Below, in pieces: positions 16,097 through 27,436 of a stretch of 64,000 nucleotides of DNA. Source of the DNA: Pseudomonas sp. QS1027 (GTDB taxonomy: Bacteria > Pseudomonadota > Gammaproteobacteria > Pseudomonadales > Pseudomonadaceae); assembly GCF_002814235.1 (NCBI RefSeq), contig NZ_PHSU01000034.1, positions 1 to 64,000 on the forward strand, in the 5' to 3' direction. The notes beneath the pieces are model-generated. The model ran no database searches, was not told where the DNA came from, and saw nothing but the letters and a program-made list of their open reading frames with translations. The translations under genes and the position numbers were made by a program. Within the stretch, counting starts at the first letter, position 1; the number at the start of each line of letters is the position of its first letter.

Positions 16097-16116
16097 TGTC
16101 CGTGGCGAGTCGAGAG

Positions 16117-18063
16117 TCAGGATTCCAGCTCCACCAACGCACTGCCTTCGCTGACCATCTCGCCTTCCTGGCAATACAGCGCCTTGATCACACCCGCCTG
16201 GGGCGCGCGGATGCTGTGTTCCATCTTCATCGCCTCCAGCACCACCAACTGGGCACCGGCCTCGACGCTTTGCCCGACTTCCACCAACACCCGCACGATG
16301 CTGCCGTTCATGGGCGCGCTCAGGCCGCCCTGATGGCCGTGGCTGCCGTCGACGGCGGCAATCGGGTCGAAGCGGGTGATCTTGTGGCATTCGCCCTGCC
16401 AGTGCAGATAGAGCCCGTCGGCACCGCTGATCAGCCGATGCCGACGGCGAACGCCGGCCTGTTCCGTCGACAGGTATTCTCCGTGCAGTTCAAACCGGGT
16501 GTCCGGCGTCAGACTGACGGCCCGGTCCTCGCCATCGCAGCTCAGGTGCACCACGCTTTGCGCCGGCAGTCCGCTGCGAAAACCGTTGCCGCTGGCCCAA
16601 GGTGAGGCCGGGTCGTCCGCCCGTACGCCGGGGGCCTGGCTCTGCAGGAAGGCCTGGGCGGCCACCTGCCAGAACTCATCGGTATGCGCGCCCGGCGGCG
16701 GCAGCAAGTCGTCCTGATAACGGGGAATAAAGCCGGTATCCAGTTCCGCCTCGGCAAACGCCGGATGAGCCACGATCCGCCGGAGGAAACCGAGGTTGGT
16801 TTTCAGCCCGCCAATCACGAACTCGTCGAGCATCGCCAGCAAGCGCAGGCGCGCCTGTTCGCGGGTTTCGCCCCAGGCGATCAGTTTGCCGAGCATCGGG
16901 TCGTAGAACGGCGAGACGCTGTCGCCCTCGGCCACGCCGCTGTCGACCCGGCGTCCCGGACCCGGCGCCGACTCGCGATAAAGCTCCAGGCGGCCGGTGG
17001 CCGGGAGGAAGTCATTGCCCGGGTCTTCGGCGTACAGGCGCACTTCGATGGCATGGCCATGCAGCGGCACCTGTTCCTGGGTGATCGGCAGTACCTCGCC
17101 GCAGGCCACGCGAATCTGCCAGGCCACCAGGTCGAGGCCGGTAATGGCTTCGGTGACCGGATGTTCGACCTGCAGGCGGGTGTTCATTTCCATGAAGAAG
17201 AAATCGCCGCGGGCGTCCAGCAGGAACTCCACGGTACCGGCACCGACGTAGCCGATGGCCTGGGCCGCGCGCACCGCCGCCTCGCCCATGGCCTGGCGCA
17301 GTTGTGGACTCAAGCCCGGCGCCGGCGCTTCCTCGACGACCTTCTGGTGACGGCGCTGGATCGAGCAATCACGCTCGTTGAGGTACAGGCAGTGACCGTG
17401 CTGGTCGGCGAACACCTGGATCTCGACATGGCGCGGCTTGAGCAGGTATTTCTCCACCAGCATCCGCGAATCGCCGAAGGACGACTGTGCTTCACGCTGG
17501 GCAGAAGCCAGGGCTTCGGCCAGTTGGCTGACGTCCTCGACCACTTTCATGCCCTTGCCGCCACCGCCGGCGGTGGCCTTGAGCAGCACCGGGTAACCGA
17601 TACGCTCGGCGGCGGCGCGGAAGGTTTCCAGGTCCTGCGCCGCGCCGTGATAACCCGGTACCAGCGGTACCCCGGCCGTCTCCATCAGGGCCTTGGCCGC
17701 GGACTTGCTGCCCATGGCATCAATGGCGCTGGCGGGCGGGCCGAGGAACACCAGGCCGGCGGCCTCGATGGCCCGGGCAAAACCGGCGTTTTCCGAGAGG
17801 AAGCCATAACCCGGGTGAATCGCCTGGGCACCACTGGCCTGGGCGGCGGCGATCAGTTTATCGATTTGCAGGTAGCTCTCGGCGGCCTTGCTGCCACCCA
17901 GGTCGACACGGATATCGGCTTCACGGCTATGCCGGGCATCACGGTCGATGGCGCTGTGCACGGCGACGGTGGTCAGGCCCAGGGCCTTGGCGGTGCGCAT
18001 CACCCGGCAGGCGATTTCGCCGCGATTGGCCACCAGGATGGAAGTGATCACGGGCGTGCTCAT
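16117..18063 (-). CDS. liuD: methylcrotonyl-CoA carboxylase, biotinylated alpha subunit
   Basis: This is a 648-residue biotin-dependent carboxylase subunit. The start at 18063 overlaps the liuC stop by one base (TGATG), with GGAG upstream. N-terminal biotin carboxylase ('SILVANRGEIACRVMRTAKA'), the ATP-grasp glycine loop 'KATAGGGGKGMKVVE' and 'EMNTRLQVEHPVTEAITGLD' are followed by the C-terminal biotinyl domain with 'VLEAMKMEHSIRAP', whose Lys carries biotin. With LiuB it converts 3-methylcrotonyl-CoA to 3-methylglutaconyl-CoA in leucine degradation. Position in liuABCD separates it from geranyl-CoA and acetyl-CoA carboxylases. Confidence 0.95.
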   Translation of the reverse strand: MSTPVITSILVANRGEIACRVMRTAKALGLTTVAVHSAIDRDARHSREADIRVDLGGSKAAESYLQIDKLIAAAQASGAQAIHPGYGFLSENAGFARAIEAAGLVFLGPPASAIDAMGSKSAAKALMETAGVPLVPGYHGAAQDLETFRAAAERIGYPVLLKATAGGGGKGMKVVEDVSQLAEALASAQREAQSSFGDSRMLVEKYLLKPRHVEIQVFADQHGHCLYLNERDCSIQRRHQKVVEEAPAPGLSPQLRQAMGEAAVRAAQAIGYVGAGTVEFLLDARGDFFFMEMNTRLQVEHPVTEAITGLDLVAWQIRVACGEVLPITQEQVPLHGHAIEVRLYAEDPGNDFLPATGRLELYRESAPGPGRRVDSGVAEGDSVSPFYDPMLGKLIAWGETREQARLRLLAMLDEFVIGGLKTNLGFLRRIVAHPAFAEAELDTGFIPRYQDDLLPPPGAHTDEFWQVAAQAFLQSQAPGVRADDPASPWASGNGFRSGLPAQSVVHLSCDGEDRAVSLTPDTRFELHGEYLSTEQAGVRRRHRLISGADGLYLHWQGECHKITRFDPIAAVDGSHGHQGGLSAPMNGSIVRVLVEVGQSVEAGAQLVVLEAMKMEHSIRAPQAGVIKALYCQEGEMVSEGSALVELES

Positions 18064-18878
18064 CAGCGCGGCTCCTTGGCGGTGGACTCGGCCTGCCAGC
18101 TCGGCGGGCGTTTTTGCAGGAAAGCCCGCAGGCCTTCCTGGCCTTCGGCGCTGACGCGGATACGGGCAATGGCGTTTTCGCAATAACGCCGGCGCGCCGG
18201 GCTGAGTTCGCCGCTGCCGATTTCCCGCAGCAGTTCCTTGCTTACGCGCATGGCTTGCGGGCTGTTGAGCAGCAGGTTGTCGACCCAGGCCGTGACCTGT
18301 TGATCCAGCTCGCCGGCCGCACAGGTTTCCGACAACAGGCCCAGCTCGCGCGCGCGCAGGCCGCTGAAGCGTTCGGCGGTCAGGGCGTAGCGACGCGCGG
18401 CGCGCTCGCCGATGGCCTGGACCACGAACGGGCTGATCACCGCCGGGGCCAGGCCGATGCGCACTTCCGAGAGGCAGAACTGCGCATCCTCGGTGCCGAT
18501 GGCCATGTCACAGGCGCCGATCAGGCCAAGGGCGCCGCCATAGGCAGCGCCCTGGACCACCGCCAGGGTAGGGATTTTCAGCTTGGCCAGGTTGTACATC
18601 AACTCGGCCAACTCGCGGGCATCGTCGAGGTTGGTGGCGTAGTCGAGCTGGGCCGATTGCTGCATCCAGGCCAGGTCGGCGCCGGCGCTGAAGTGCCGGC
18701 CACGGCCGCGCAGCACCAGGAAACGCAGGGCGGCGTTGGCCTGGACCATCTCCAGGGCAAGGATCAACTCGCGGATCATCTCGGCGTTGAAGGCGTTGTT
18801 CTTGTCTTCGCGGCTCAGCCACAAGGTGGCAAAGCCCCGGGGGTCGAGCTGCAATTCGAGGGTGTTGAAGTCGGTCAC
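18063..18878 (-). CDS. liuC: 3-methylglutaconyl-CoA hydratase (enoyl-CoA hydratase family)
   Basis: This is a 271-residue crotonase-fold protein. A GTG at 18878 with GGAG eight bases upstream gives the family's normal length; the frame is open further upstream into liuB but without homology. The oxyanion-hole segments 'GRGRHFSAGADLAWMQQ' and 'VQGAAYGGALGLIGACDMAIG' are clear, and 'LSEVRIGLAPAVISPFV' matches the catalytic Glu region. It hydrates 3-methylglutaconyl-CoA to HMG-CoA, the substrate of LiuE. It lies between liuB and liuD in one minus-strand operon. Confidence 0.93.
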   Translation of the reverse strand: MTDFNTLELQLDPRGFATLWLSREDKNNAFNAEMIRELILALEMVQANAALRFLVLRGRGRHFSAGADLAWMQQSAQLDYATNLDDARELAELMYNLAKLKIPTLAVVQGAAYGGALGLIGACDMAIGTEDAQFCLSEVRIGLAPAVISPFVVQAIGERAARRYALTAERFSGLRARELGLLSETCAAGELDQQVTAWVDNLLLNSPQAMRVSKELLREIGSGELSPARRRYCENAIARIRVSAEGQEGLRAFLQKRPPSWQAESTAKEPR

Positions 18879-18922
18879 GGTGCGGGCTCCGCTGGGAGAG
18901 GGGCGGCGATAGGGCCTCATGG

Positions 18923-20530
<1,608 letters not shown>

Positions 20531-20541
20531 GTGCGCGCCCC

Positions 20542-21705
20542 TCAGCGGGTTTCGTTGAACAGTTCGCGGCCGATCAGCATGCGGCGGATCTCGCTGGTGC
20601 CGGCGCCGATTTCATACAGCTTGGCGTCGCGCAGCAGGCGTCCGGCGGGGAATTCGTTGATGTAGCCGTTGCCGCCGAGGATCTGGATCGCGTCGAGGGC
20701 CATCTGGGTCGCGCGCTCGGCGCTGTAGAGGATCACCCCGGCGGCGTCCTTGCGGGTGGTCTCGCCACGTTCGCAGGCCTGGGCCACCGCATACAGGTAG
20801 GCGCGGCTGGCGTTGAGCTGGGTGTACATGTCGGCGACCTTGCCCTGGATCAGCTGGAACTCGCCGATGCTCTGGCCGAACTGCTTGCGGTCGTGGATAT
20901 AGGGCACCACCAGGTCCATGCAGGCCTGCATGATCCCGGTCGGGCCGCCGGAGAGCACCACGCGCTCGTAGTCGAGGCCGCTCATCAGCACTTTCACGCC
21001 ACCGTTGAGCACGCCGAGGATGTTTTCTTCCGGCACTTCGACGTCATCGAAGAACAGCTCGCAGGTGTTGGAGCCGCGCATGCCGAGTTTGTCGAACTTG
21101 TTGCTGCGGCTGAAGCCTTTCCAGTCACGCTCGACGATAAAGGCGGTGATGCCGTGGGCGCCCTTTTCCGGCTCGGTCTTGGCGTAGATCACGTAGGTGT
21201 TGGCGTCGGGGCCGTTGGTGATCCAGGTCTTGCTGCCGTTGAGCACGTAGCGGTCGCCACGCTTGTCGGCGCGCAGTTTCATCGAGACCACGTCGGAGCC
21301 GGCGTTGGGTTCGCTCATGGCCAGGGCGCCGACATGTTCGCCGCTGATCAGCTTGGGCAGGTATTTGGTTTTCTGTGCGTGATTGCCATTGCGGTTGATC
21401 TGGTTGACGCAGAGGTTGGAGTGGGCGCCGTAGGAGAGGGCGACCGAGGCCGAACCTCGGCTGACTTCTTCCATGACCAGCACATGGGCCAGGTAACCCA
21501 GGCCGGCGCCGCCGTACTCTTCCGGGACCGTGATGCCGAGCAGGCCCATGTCGCCGAACTTGCGCCACATATCGGCGGGGAACAGGTTGTCCACATCGAT
21601 TTGCGCGGCCCGCGGCGCCAGCTCCCGGGCGACAAAGGTCCGCACCTGGTCACGGAGCATGTCGAGGGTTTCACCGAGGGCGAAGTTCAGGGTCGGATAG
21701 CTCAT
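20542..21705 (-). CDS. liuA: isovaleryl-CoA dehydrogenase
   Basis: This is a 387-residue acyl-CoA dehydrogenase. 'AMSEPNAGSDVVSMKLRAD' is the FAD/substrate loop, and the Glu in 'SGLDYERVVLSGGP' occupies the position of the catalytic base typical of isovaleryl-CoA dehydrogenases, which differs from most other acyl-CoA dehydrogenases. 'GGNGYINEFPAGRLLRDAK' and 'EIGAGTSEIRRMLIGRELF' close the fold. It oxidises isovaleryl-CoA to 3-methylcrotonyl-CoA and feeds electrons to ETF. It is the first gene of liuABCD. A 26-bp palindrome (21755-21780) 50 bases before the start is a likely LiuR site. Confidence 0.95.
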   Translation of the reverse strand: MSYPTLNFALGETLDMLRDQVRTFVARELAPRAAQIDVDNLFPADMWRKFGDMGLLGITVPEEYGGAGLGYLAHVLVMEEVSRGSASVALSYGAHSNLCVNQINRNGNHAQKTKYLPKLISGEHVGALAMSEPNAGSDVVSMKLRADKRGDRYVLNGSKTWITNGPDANTYVIYAKTEPEKGAHGITAFIVERDWKGFSRSNKFDKLGMRGSNTCELFFDDVEVPEENILGVLNGGVKVLMSGLDYERVVLSGGPTGIMQACMDLVVPYIHDRKQFGQSIGEFQLIQGKVADMYTQLNASRAYLYAVAQACERGETTRKDAAGVILYSAERATQMALDAIQILGGNGYINEFPAGRLLRDAKLYEIGAGTSEIRRMLIGRELFNETR

Positions 21706-21754
21706 GGGGCACCTTTTGTTATGGGTTGAGCAAGGCGTGGGTGTGGGCGTTTGT

Positions 21755-21780
21755 TCACCTTTACGTTAACGTAAAGGTGA
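21755..21780 (-). promoter_or_regulatory. 26-bp perfect palindrome before liuA, likely LiuR operator
   Basis: TCACCTTTACGTT is followed by its exact reverse complement. The core CTTTACGTTAACGTAAAG resembles the palindrome CTTGACGTATACGTCAAG in front of the MerR gene at 42062, so both probably bind the same regulator. The site is also upstream of the plus-strand effector gene at 21975. Confidence 0.75.
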
Positions 21781-21974
21781 TGGGTCTGACTGTCAATCGG
21801 ACATTTTCCACGGACCGTCCCGACCTCCACGCAAAGGCGCCGGGGCAGGGGCTACATAGTGCTGGCAGAGGCCTGATTTCTGCCGCATGTCGGGGGCGAT
21901 CCGTCCCACTATTTGAACTTGTTCCGCTCGGGCGCATCCGTACGCTCGGGGCTTTAACCAGGAGTTCAGCCCCG

Positions 21975-24900
21975 ATGCACCGATCCATGGATGATCAGCA
22001 AACCCCACCGATCCCTCGCCAGGCGCCGCCGGGCGCGCCCTTGAACCGGCACCAGGCGTTTATCGCCAGCCGGATCCCGGAACCCTTGAAACACCCCGGC
22101 TCGGCCTGCCTCAAGGCGCTGGCCGGGTTGCAACCGAGCCTGCCGCCCTGGTACGCCAAGGCCGCGCCGGAGACGCGCGCGGCCTTCGAAAAAAGCCAGC
22201 ATGAACGCTGCGTGAGCCAGCATGAACTCGAGGCGATACTGGAACGCATCCTGCCCCTGGAGCGTTTTGCCGAGCCCTTGTTGAAGGCGGCGATCGCAAC
22301 GACCTTCAACCTGGAGCTGGACGTCAGGCAGACCTATTTCGTCCGTCGGATGCAGCGCAGCCGCGCTTCCAGCCTGGGCGGTTTTCTCGGCCTTTCGGCG
22401 GGGGATCCGCTGGTCCGCAACTGGTACTGGGACATCACGCTGCTGGAGGCTGCACTGCATAACTTTGCCGCGGACGAAGCCGGCAGGTCGCCTGCCGAGG
22501 GGGCGGAGTTCATCACCCACGACCACAACACCGACGCGGTGCGGATGACCCATGTCAAGGACCATGAGCTGCCGGTGCGTCCCGAGCGGTTTGCCGCGCT
22601 GTGCCGCACCCTGGACCTGGGCGGCCAGTATCAAGCGCATATCAATGCGGTGCTCAACCCGGCCGACGGCATACGCAAAGCCCGAGTGCGCCGGACCTGG
22701 GTCAGGCACCTGCGCCATGAGTTGAGCGAGGCGCTGCATCTGGCGCGGATGAAAGACGATGTCCCGGCCGATGCCTATCAGATGCTGATGCAATGGCTGG
22801 CGGACCAGGGCGATATCCACCTGGACGGCCAGCGCGTACGGCCTTCGCGGCTGAGGATGCTCGGCGTCGACTTGAGCGAAATCCTCCTGTTCGGCGCCGA
22901 GCGCGGCGGCACGCTGCAACGTTGCGTGGTCTATGTGCCCGGCGATGACCTCCAGCCGCTGCGGCATTACGTCTCGACCGCGGCCTTCATGATCGATTTG
23001 CGTACGCGCCTGCATGGCGCGAACTTCCGGCGTTTCTTCAGTCGATTTGTCACGGTGCGCGAGCAGCCGGCGTTTTTCAGCGCGCTGAAAAAGCTCCTGG
23101 ACCCCGGCGACCGGCATGAGTTGTGGGACGACTACAGCCTTGATCCCGGCTTGCGCGTGGGCCTGGATCTGGTCGACCTGCCCCTGCGCCTGGATAGCCG
23201 GGCTGCGCTGGATGAAGTGCTGGCCGATCTGTGCGAATTGAAGATCGGCCGGATGCTCGGCGATGCCCGCGCGCTGGCCGTGCCGACCGACGACGAGAAC
23301 CGTGAAGCGCGGATCGCCCGCTTCATGGCAGTGTTCGACGCCGGCATGGACCTGCTCAACCTGTTGGTGTTCGTGCCCGGCCTCGGCCAGGTGATGCTGC
23401 TCGCCATGGCGACCCGGATGCTCCATGAAGTCTATTCCGGGATCGAGGCCTGGGAGGAGGGGGAAACCCGCGAAGCCTGGGCGCACCTGCTCGGGGTGGC
23501 GATGAACCTGGCCTTTATCGGCACTGCCGGAGTCGTCCTGCCGCACCTCGACAGCTCGGCATTTATCGACAGCCTGGTGCCGGTCAGCCTGCGCGAGGGC
23601 GTCATGCGGCTGTGGAAAGCCGATCTGCGGCCCTACGAACATCAACCGCCGTTATCCGACAAGCCCTTGCCCGACAAACTGGGGCCGCATGATTATCTGA
23701 GTGACTATTACCTGCCGCTGGAAGGCCGGCATTATCGGCTGCGCCCCGATGAGCACTGGCCCGGACGTTATCGCGCCCTTCACGCCAGGGCTGACGAACT
23801 GCTCAATCCCCATGCCCCGCAGTTTCGCCCGAACGGCGCGGGCGGCTGGCTGCATGAAGTCGACGCACCGCTGGGCTGGGACGACGAACGCCTGTTCGCC
23901 CGCTTGAGTCCCGAGGCCGCCAGCCTCGACGGCGCCACGGCCAGGCGCATCATGGACATCTGCGGCATTGATGCCGCGGTGTTGCGCGAGGTGCAGTACA
24001 ACACGCGACTGCCGCCGGCCTTGCTCAGCGACAGCGTCACGCGGTTTGTCCTCGACCGTGAGCTCGGCCGCCTGGTGCAACGCTTGCAGGCGGGTGCCGC
24101 ATCGAGCGGCTCCCTGGATGAGTTGCACATGGAGATGCAACTGCTGACCAGTGCCCCGGTCTGGCCCCGCTCGAAAGTGCTGCGGCTGCTCAACGGCTCG
24201 GGCCGCACGCTCCAGGAGTATCCGGCCGCTATCGAAGCGCGGGTCCCGCGTATCGAGGTGCGTTGGCCGGGATTGGATGCGGACGGTTTGCTGGAGCAGG
24301 TGCTGCGCCAGCTTGACGAGGCCGAGAGCCGCGCGCTGCTGCAGGAGGAGTTCGGGCTCGGCGCGGTCAGCCCGGCGGCGCGTGTGGTGACGCTGCGCCA
24401 GCGCCTGGCGAGGGAGGCGCTCAAGCGCCGGGCCGACCTGTTCGACTCGCACTACCGCTACCGCACGCTGCCCGACCGCGATGAGCCGGGCGTGGCGCTG
24501 TTGCAGCGCGACTTTGCCGAACTGCCGGTGCGGGTGGCGCAGGAACTGGCGAGGCATGCCGACGGTCGCGAGCTGCAGCAGTTCGAAGGCGGGCGTGTGC
24601 CCTTGCGCCTCGCCGAGGAAGCTCGTCACTACCTGCGTCATGTGCGACTGGCACGCCAGTATGAAAGCCTCTACCTCGACTCGGTGAACCAGGCCGAGGC
24701 CTATCGGGTCGTGCTGCCGATGCTGGAGACGCTGCCGGGCTGGTCGGCGCGTGTGCGCCTCGAAATCCGCGACGGTACTTTCGACGGCGCCTTGCTGGCG
24801 AGTGTCGGGCCGCCGCGTGCGGCGATCAGCCGGGTGCTGATCAGGGACGATGGCCTGTATGAAACCTGTGACGAAGTCGCCCGCGATCTGCATGGCCCGG

Positions 24901-27302
24901 ACGATCTGTATGCCGCCATCCTGCATGCCTTGCCGGATGCCGAACGCACGGCCCTGGGCTTTGCGCATGTCGGCCAGGGCGGGGAACTGAAGCAGGCGTT
25001 GCGCGGGCTGCCGACGCTGCCGCGGGACAAATTGGCCGGGGGGCCGCCCGCTGGGCCGGGCAACCCGCCGATGGGCCTGGCCGCCGGACGGAGCGGTTAT
25101 TCGTTCGATGATCCGGCAGTGGCTGACACACCTCAAAGGCATATCCGGGAAGTGATCCAGTTGGCCCGTGAGGTCTACCCGAGCCACGAATGGCGAACCA
25201 TGGAGCGCCTGCTCGGCATGGATGCCCCTCGGGCGATTGCAACACCAAGGCGCAACCCGGAACTGATCAAGCTGGCCCGCGAGGTCTACCCGGCCCATGA
25301 CTGGGAAGCGGTGGAGCACTTTCTTGGCCAGGAGCAGGCCAGCGACCTGGAATTTTCCGGGCGCCTGGGTGATCTGTGGATCGAATATCAGCTTCTCAGC
25401 CGGCGCCTGGACAGCTGGATCTGGACCCCGAGTTATTACTCGCAGGACGGGCGCTTCATGGCGGTCTCGGACACCACGCGGCGGCTGGTCGCCGAGGAAA
25501 TCAAACGCTGCTGGCGGCGTGAGACCCCCGCGGCTCGCGCCACCGTCGGAGCCCTTGCCGGCAGCCGGTTGAAACTGGATAACCAGCGGGTCGGGAGCTT
25601 GCTCGTGTTGTCCGCCGATTTCAGCCATGTCAGCGAGTTGAGCCTGAACAGCATGGGCGTGTCCGGAAGCCTCGACGGCTTCCTGGACCGGTTCAGCGGG
25701 GTGAACTGGCTGTCCATGAGCGGTAACGATCTTGGCATGTTGCCACCTGCGATCGCCACCATGAAGGGGCTGGCCACGCTGATACTGCCCAATAATGGCA
25801 TCGTCCTGACGGCGGAAACCGCGGGGCAACTGGCGCGCCTGACGAGCCTGCAAGTGTTGACGCTCGAGGGCAATACCCTTGGTCACCCGCTCGACCTGTC
25901 GCGGCTGGGTGCCCTGCGTGGGTTGGGCTTGCGAAGGACCGGCCTGACGGCCTTGCCCGTCGGGCTTGAACGTCTTGATCGTCTGGAAATACTGGACTTG
26001 AGTGACAATACGCTGGGGATCGCGCCCGATGTTTCCGCCCTGACGCGCCTGCAACGCCTGAACCTCAGGCACACCGGGATCACCCAGTGGCCGGTGGGGT
26101 TTGAGCGTTGCCCGAACCTGCAATCCCTGGACCTGAGTCACAACGGGATCAACCATATCCCGGCGCCGGTCGAGACCCTTATCCGTGCCTTGAGCCCCGC
26201 GCAGCGCTGGGTCATCAACCTGCGGGGCAATCCGCTGACCGAGGTGGCCCGTGTCACCGGCTTGCAGTTGGGGCTCGGTGGCTTGGCCGGGTCGACACCG
26301 TTGCCCGGTCCTTCTGAAGTGGAGCATTGGCTGGAGGGTGCGGACGCCGAACAGCAGGCGTCCAGAAGCGCCCTTTGGCGGTCGCTGAGCGAAGAGCCGG
26401 GCAGCGGCGAGTTTTTCAAGGTTATCCAGAACCTGACGGTATCGGCGGATTTCACCCAGCTTGTCTATCGTCCGGCGTTGATGGCCAGGGTCTGGCGGGT
26501 GATGGAGGCGATTGCCGGCAACAGCGAGCTGCGCGTCAGGGTTTTCCGGCTGTCGACGGAAACCGACACCTGTGCCGACGGCATGGCGGATATCTTCAGC
26601 AACCTGGATTTCGAGGTGTTGCTGGAGCAGGCGCAGGCCCTGGCGGACCCTGTCGCGCGGGGTGTCGAACTGCTCAAACTGGCGAGAAGCAAATCCCGCC
26701 TGCTGGCCCTGAGGCTTCTGGCGGATGAGGAGTACCGCCGACAATTGATGTTCGATGACCGCCCGGATGAAGTCGAAATTCATCTGGCTTATCGGATTGG
26801 CCTGGCTCGGAAAATGGAGCTGTTGGCACAGCCCGACGCCATGCTCTTTCAGCCAGTCTCGAATGTCGCGCCACAGCAGATCGAAGCCGCCGGGCGCACG
26901 GTGCTGGCGGCCGAAGCACAGGGCGGCCTGGCCCGTGCGCTCCTGGCGCTGGAGCCGCCGTTCTGGCGGGAGTTCCTGGAGGCGCAGCATGCCGCCGAGC
27001 TCAAGCTCAATAGCGAGTTCTACTACGCCAGGCTGGAGGCCCTCGAGGAATTGAAGGACAAGCTGGATGAGTGGCTCGAACCCGGGCGCGGCACGGAGGC
27101 CGAGCGGGCGAGCTTGCGTGAAGCGATCACGCAATTGGCGCAAGGGCTGGGGATTGCGACGGATCAGTTGTTCAGCGGGCAGCCGATGAGCGAGCAATTC
27201 TATCGCGAGGTGCTGGAGGGCATTGCCGAGGAGCAGGGCGGGATGCTTCGGCGTTTGACCCAGGAGGCTCTGGATCGTTTGGGGGCGTCGGCCAGCAGGT
27301 AA
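21975..27302 (+). CDS. NEL-type E3 ubiquitin ligase effector with DUF6543 and leucine-rich repeats (paralogue 1)
   Basis: This is a 1775-residue protein from the ATG at 21975 (AGGAG about 10 bases upstream). Residues 1 to about 700 form the 'dermonecrotic toxin' region now called DUF6543, with blocks shared by all three paralogues such as 'LCRTLDLGGQYQAHINAV' and 'VPTDDENREARIARF', and hydrophobic helices near 440-560. A middle region repeats 'LAREVYPSHEW' twice. Leucine-rich repeats lie at about residues 1208-1410. The C-terminus is a NEL domain; Cys1533 in 'TDTCADGMADIFSNL' matches the CxD catalytic motif of IpaH/SspH ligases. Such enzymes transfer host ubiquitin. The delivery system is not visible. 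Transcribed away from liuA; no signal peptide. Confidence 0.88.
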   Translation: MHRSMDDQQTPPIPRQAPPGAPLNRHQAFIASRIPEPLKHPGSACLKALAGLQPSLPPWYAKAAPETRAAFEKSQHERCVSQHELEAILERILPLERFAEPLLKAAIATTFNLELDVRQTYFVRRMQRSRASSLGGFLGLSAGDPLVRNWYWDITLLEAALHNFAADEAGRSPAEGAEFITHDHNTDAVRMTHVKDHELPVRPERFAALCRTLDLGGQYQAHINAVLNPADGIRKARVRRTWVRHLRHELSEALHLARMKDDVPADAYQMLMQWLADQGDIHLDGQRVRPSRLRMLGVDLSEILLFGAERGGTLQRCVVYVPGDDLQPLRHYVSTAAFMIDLRTRLHGANFRRFFSRFVTVREQPAFFSALKKLLDPGDRHELWDDYSLDPGLRVGLDLVDLPLRLDSRAALDEVLADLCELKIGRMLGDARALAVPTDDENREARIARFMAVFDAGMDLLNLLVFVPGLGQVMLLAMATRMLHEVYSGIEAWEEGETREAWAHLLGVAMNLAFIGTAGVVLPHLDSSAFIDSLVPVSLREGVMRLWKADLRPYEHQPPLSDKPLPDKLGPHDYLSDYYLPLEGRHYRLRPDEHWPGRYRALHARADELLNPHAPQFRPNGAGGWLHEVDAPLGWDDERLFARLSPEAASLDGATARRIMDICGIDAAVLREVQYNTRLPPALLSDSVTRFVLDRELGRLVQRLQAGAASSGSLDELHMEMQLLTSAPVWPRSKVLRLLNGSGRTLQEYPAAIEARVPRIEVRWPGLDADGLLEQVLRQLDEAESRALLQEEFGLGAVSPAARVVTLRQRLAREALKRRADLFDSHYRYRTLPDRDEPGVALLQRDFAELPVRVAQELARHADGRELQQFEGGRVPLRLAEEARHYLRHVRLARQYESLYLDSVNQAEAYRVVLPMLETLPGWSARVRLEIRDGTFDGALLASVGPPRAAISRVLIRDDGLYETCDEVARDLHGPDDLYAAILHALPDAERTALGFAHVGQGGELKQALRGLPTLPRDKLAGGPPAGPGNPPMGLAAGRSGYSFDDPAVADTPQRHIREVIQLAREVYPSHEWRTMERLLGMDAPRAIATPRRNPELIKLAREVYPAHDWEAVEHFLGQEQASDLEFSGRLGDLWIEYQLLSRRLDSWIWTPSYYSQDGRFMAVSDTTRRLVAEEIKRCWRRETPAARATVGALAGSRLKLDNQRVGSLLVLSADFSHVSELSLNSMGVSGSLDGFLDRFSGVNWLSMSGNDLGMLPPAIATMKGLATLILPNNGIVLTAETAGQLARLTSLQVLTLEGNTLGHPLDLSRLGALRGLGLRRTGLTALPVGLERLDRLEILDLSDNTLGIAPDVSALTRLQRLNLRHTGITQWPVGFERCPNLQSLDLSHNGINHIPAPVETLIRALSPAQRWVINLRGNPLTEVARVTGLQLGLGGLAGSTPLPGPSEVEHWLEGADAEQQASRSALWRSLSEEPGSGEFFKVIQNLTVSADFTQLVYRPALMARVWRVMEAIAGNSELRVRVFRLSTETDTCADGMADIFSNLDFEVLLEQAQALADPVARGVELLKLARSKSRLLALRLLADEEYRRQLMFDDRPDEVEIHLAYRIGLARKMELLAQPDAMLFQPVSNVAPQQIEAAGRTVLAAEAQGGLARALLALEPPFWREFLEAQHAAELKLNSEFYYARLEALEELKDKLDEWLEPGRGTEAERASLREAITQLAQGLGIATDQLFSGQPMSEQFYREVLEGIAEEQGGMLRRLTQEALDRLGASASR

Positions 27303-27322
27303 TCTGCGAGAACCGGACTTTC

Positions 27323-27393
27323 GATCGTTCCCTCGCGCGGGAACGATCAAACTTGAGGCCGGACGCGGTCTTGTGGCGAGCCCGCTCGCCACA
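27323..27393. terminator. two hairpins between convergent effector genes
   Basis: A 10-bp perfect stem with a TCGCGC loop lies at 27323-27348, and a second 10-bp stem (TGTGGCGAGC/GCTCGCCACA, REP-like) at 27372-27393. No T-run follows either, so they may act as bidirectional terminators or mRNA-stabilising hairpins. Confidence 0.6.
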
Positions 27394-27436
27394 GGTTTCG
27401 GCCTGGCTTGAGGTCGGTGCCGGAGCCTCGTTGGGA

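Noticed and set aside
16684..18186. 500-codon plus-strand frame over liuD
   Set aside because: liuD on the minus strand carries biotin carboxylase and biotinyl motifs along this stretch; the plus frame has none.
23652..27392. 1246-codon open frame antisense to effector paralogue 1
   Set aside because: It lies fully inside a gene with clear domain content and its product has no recognisable features; antisense frames of this kind arise from high third-position GC.
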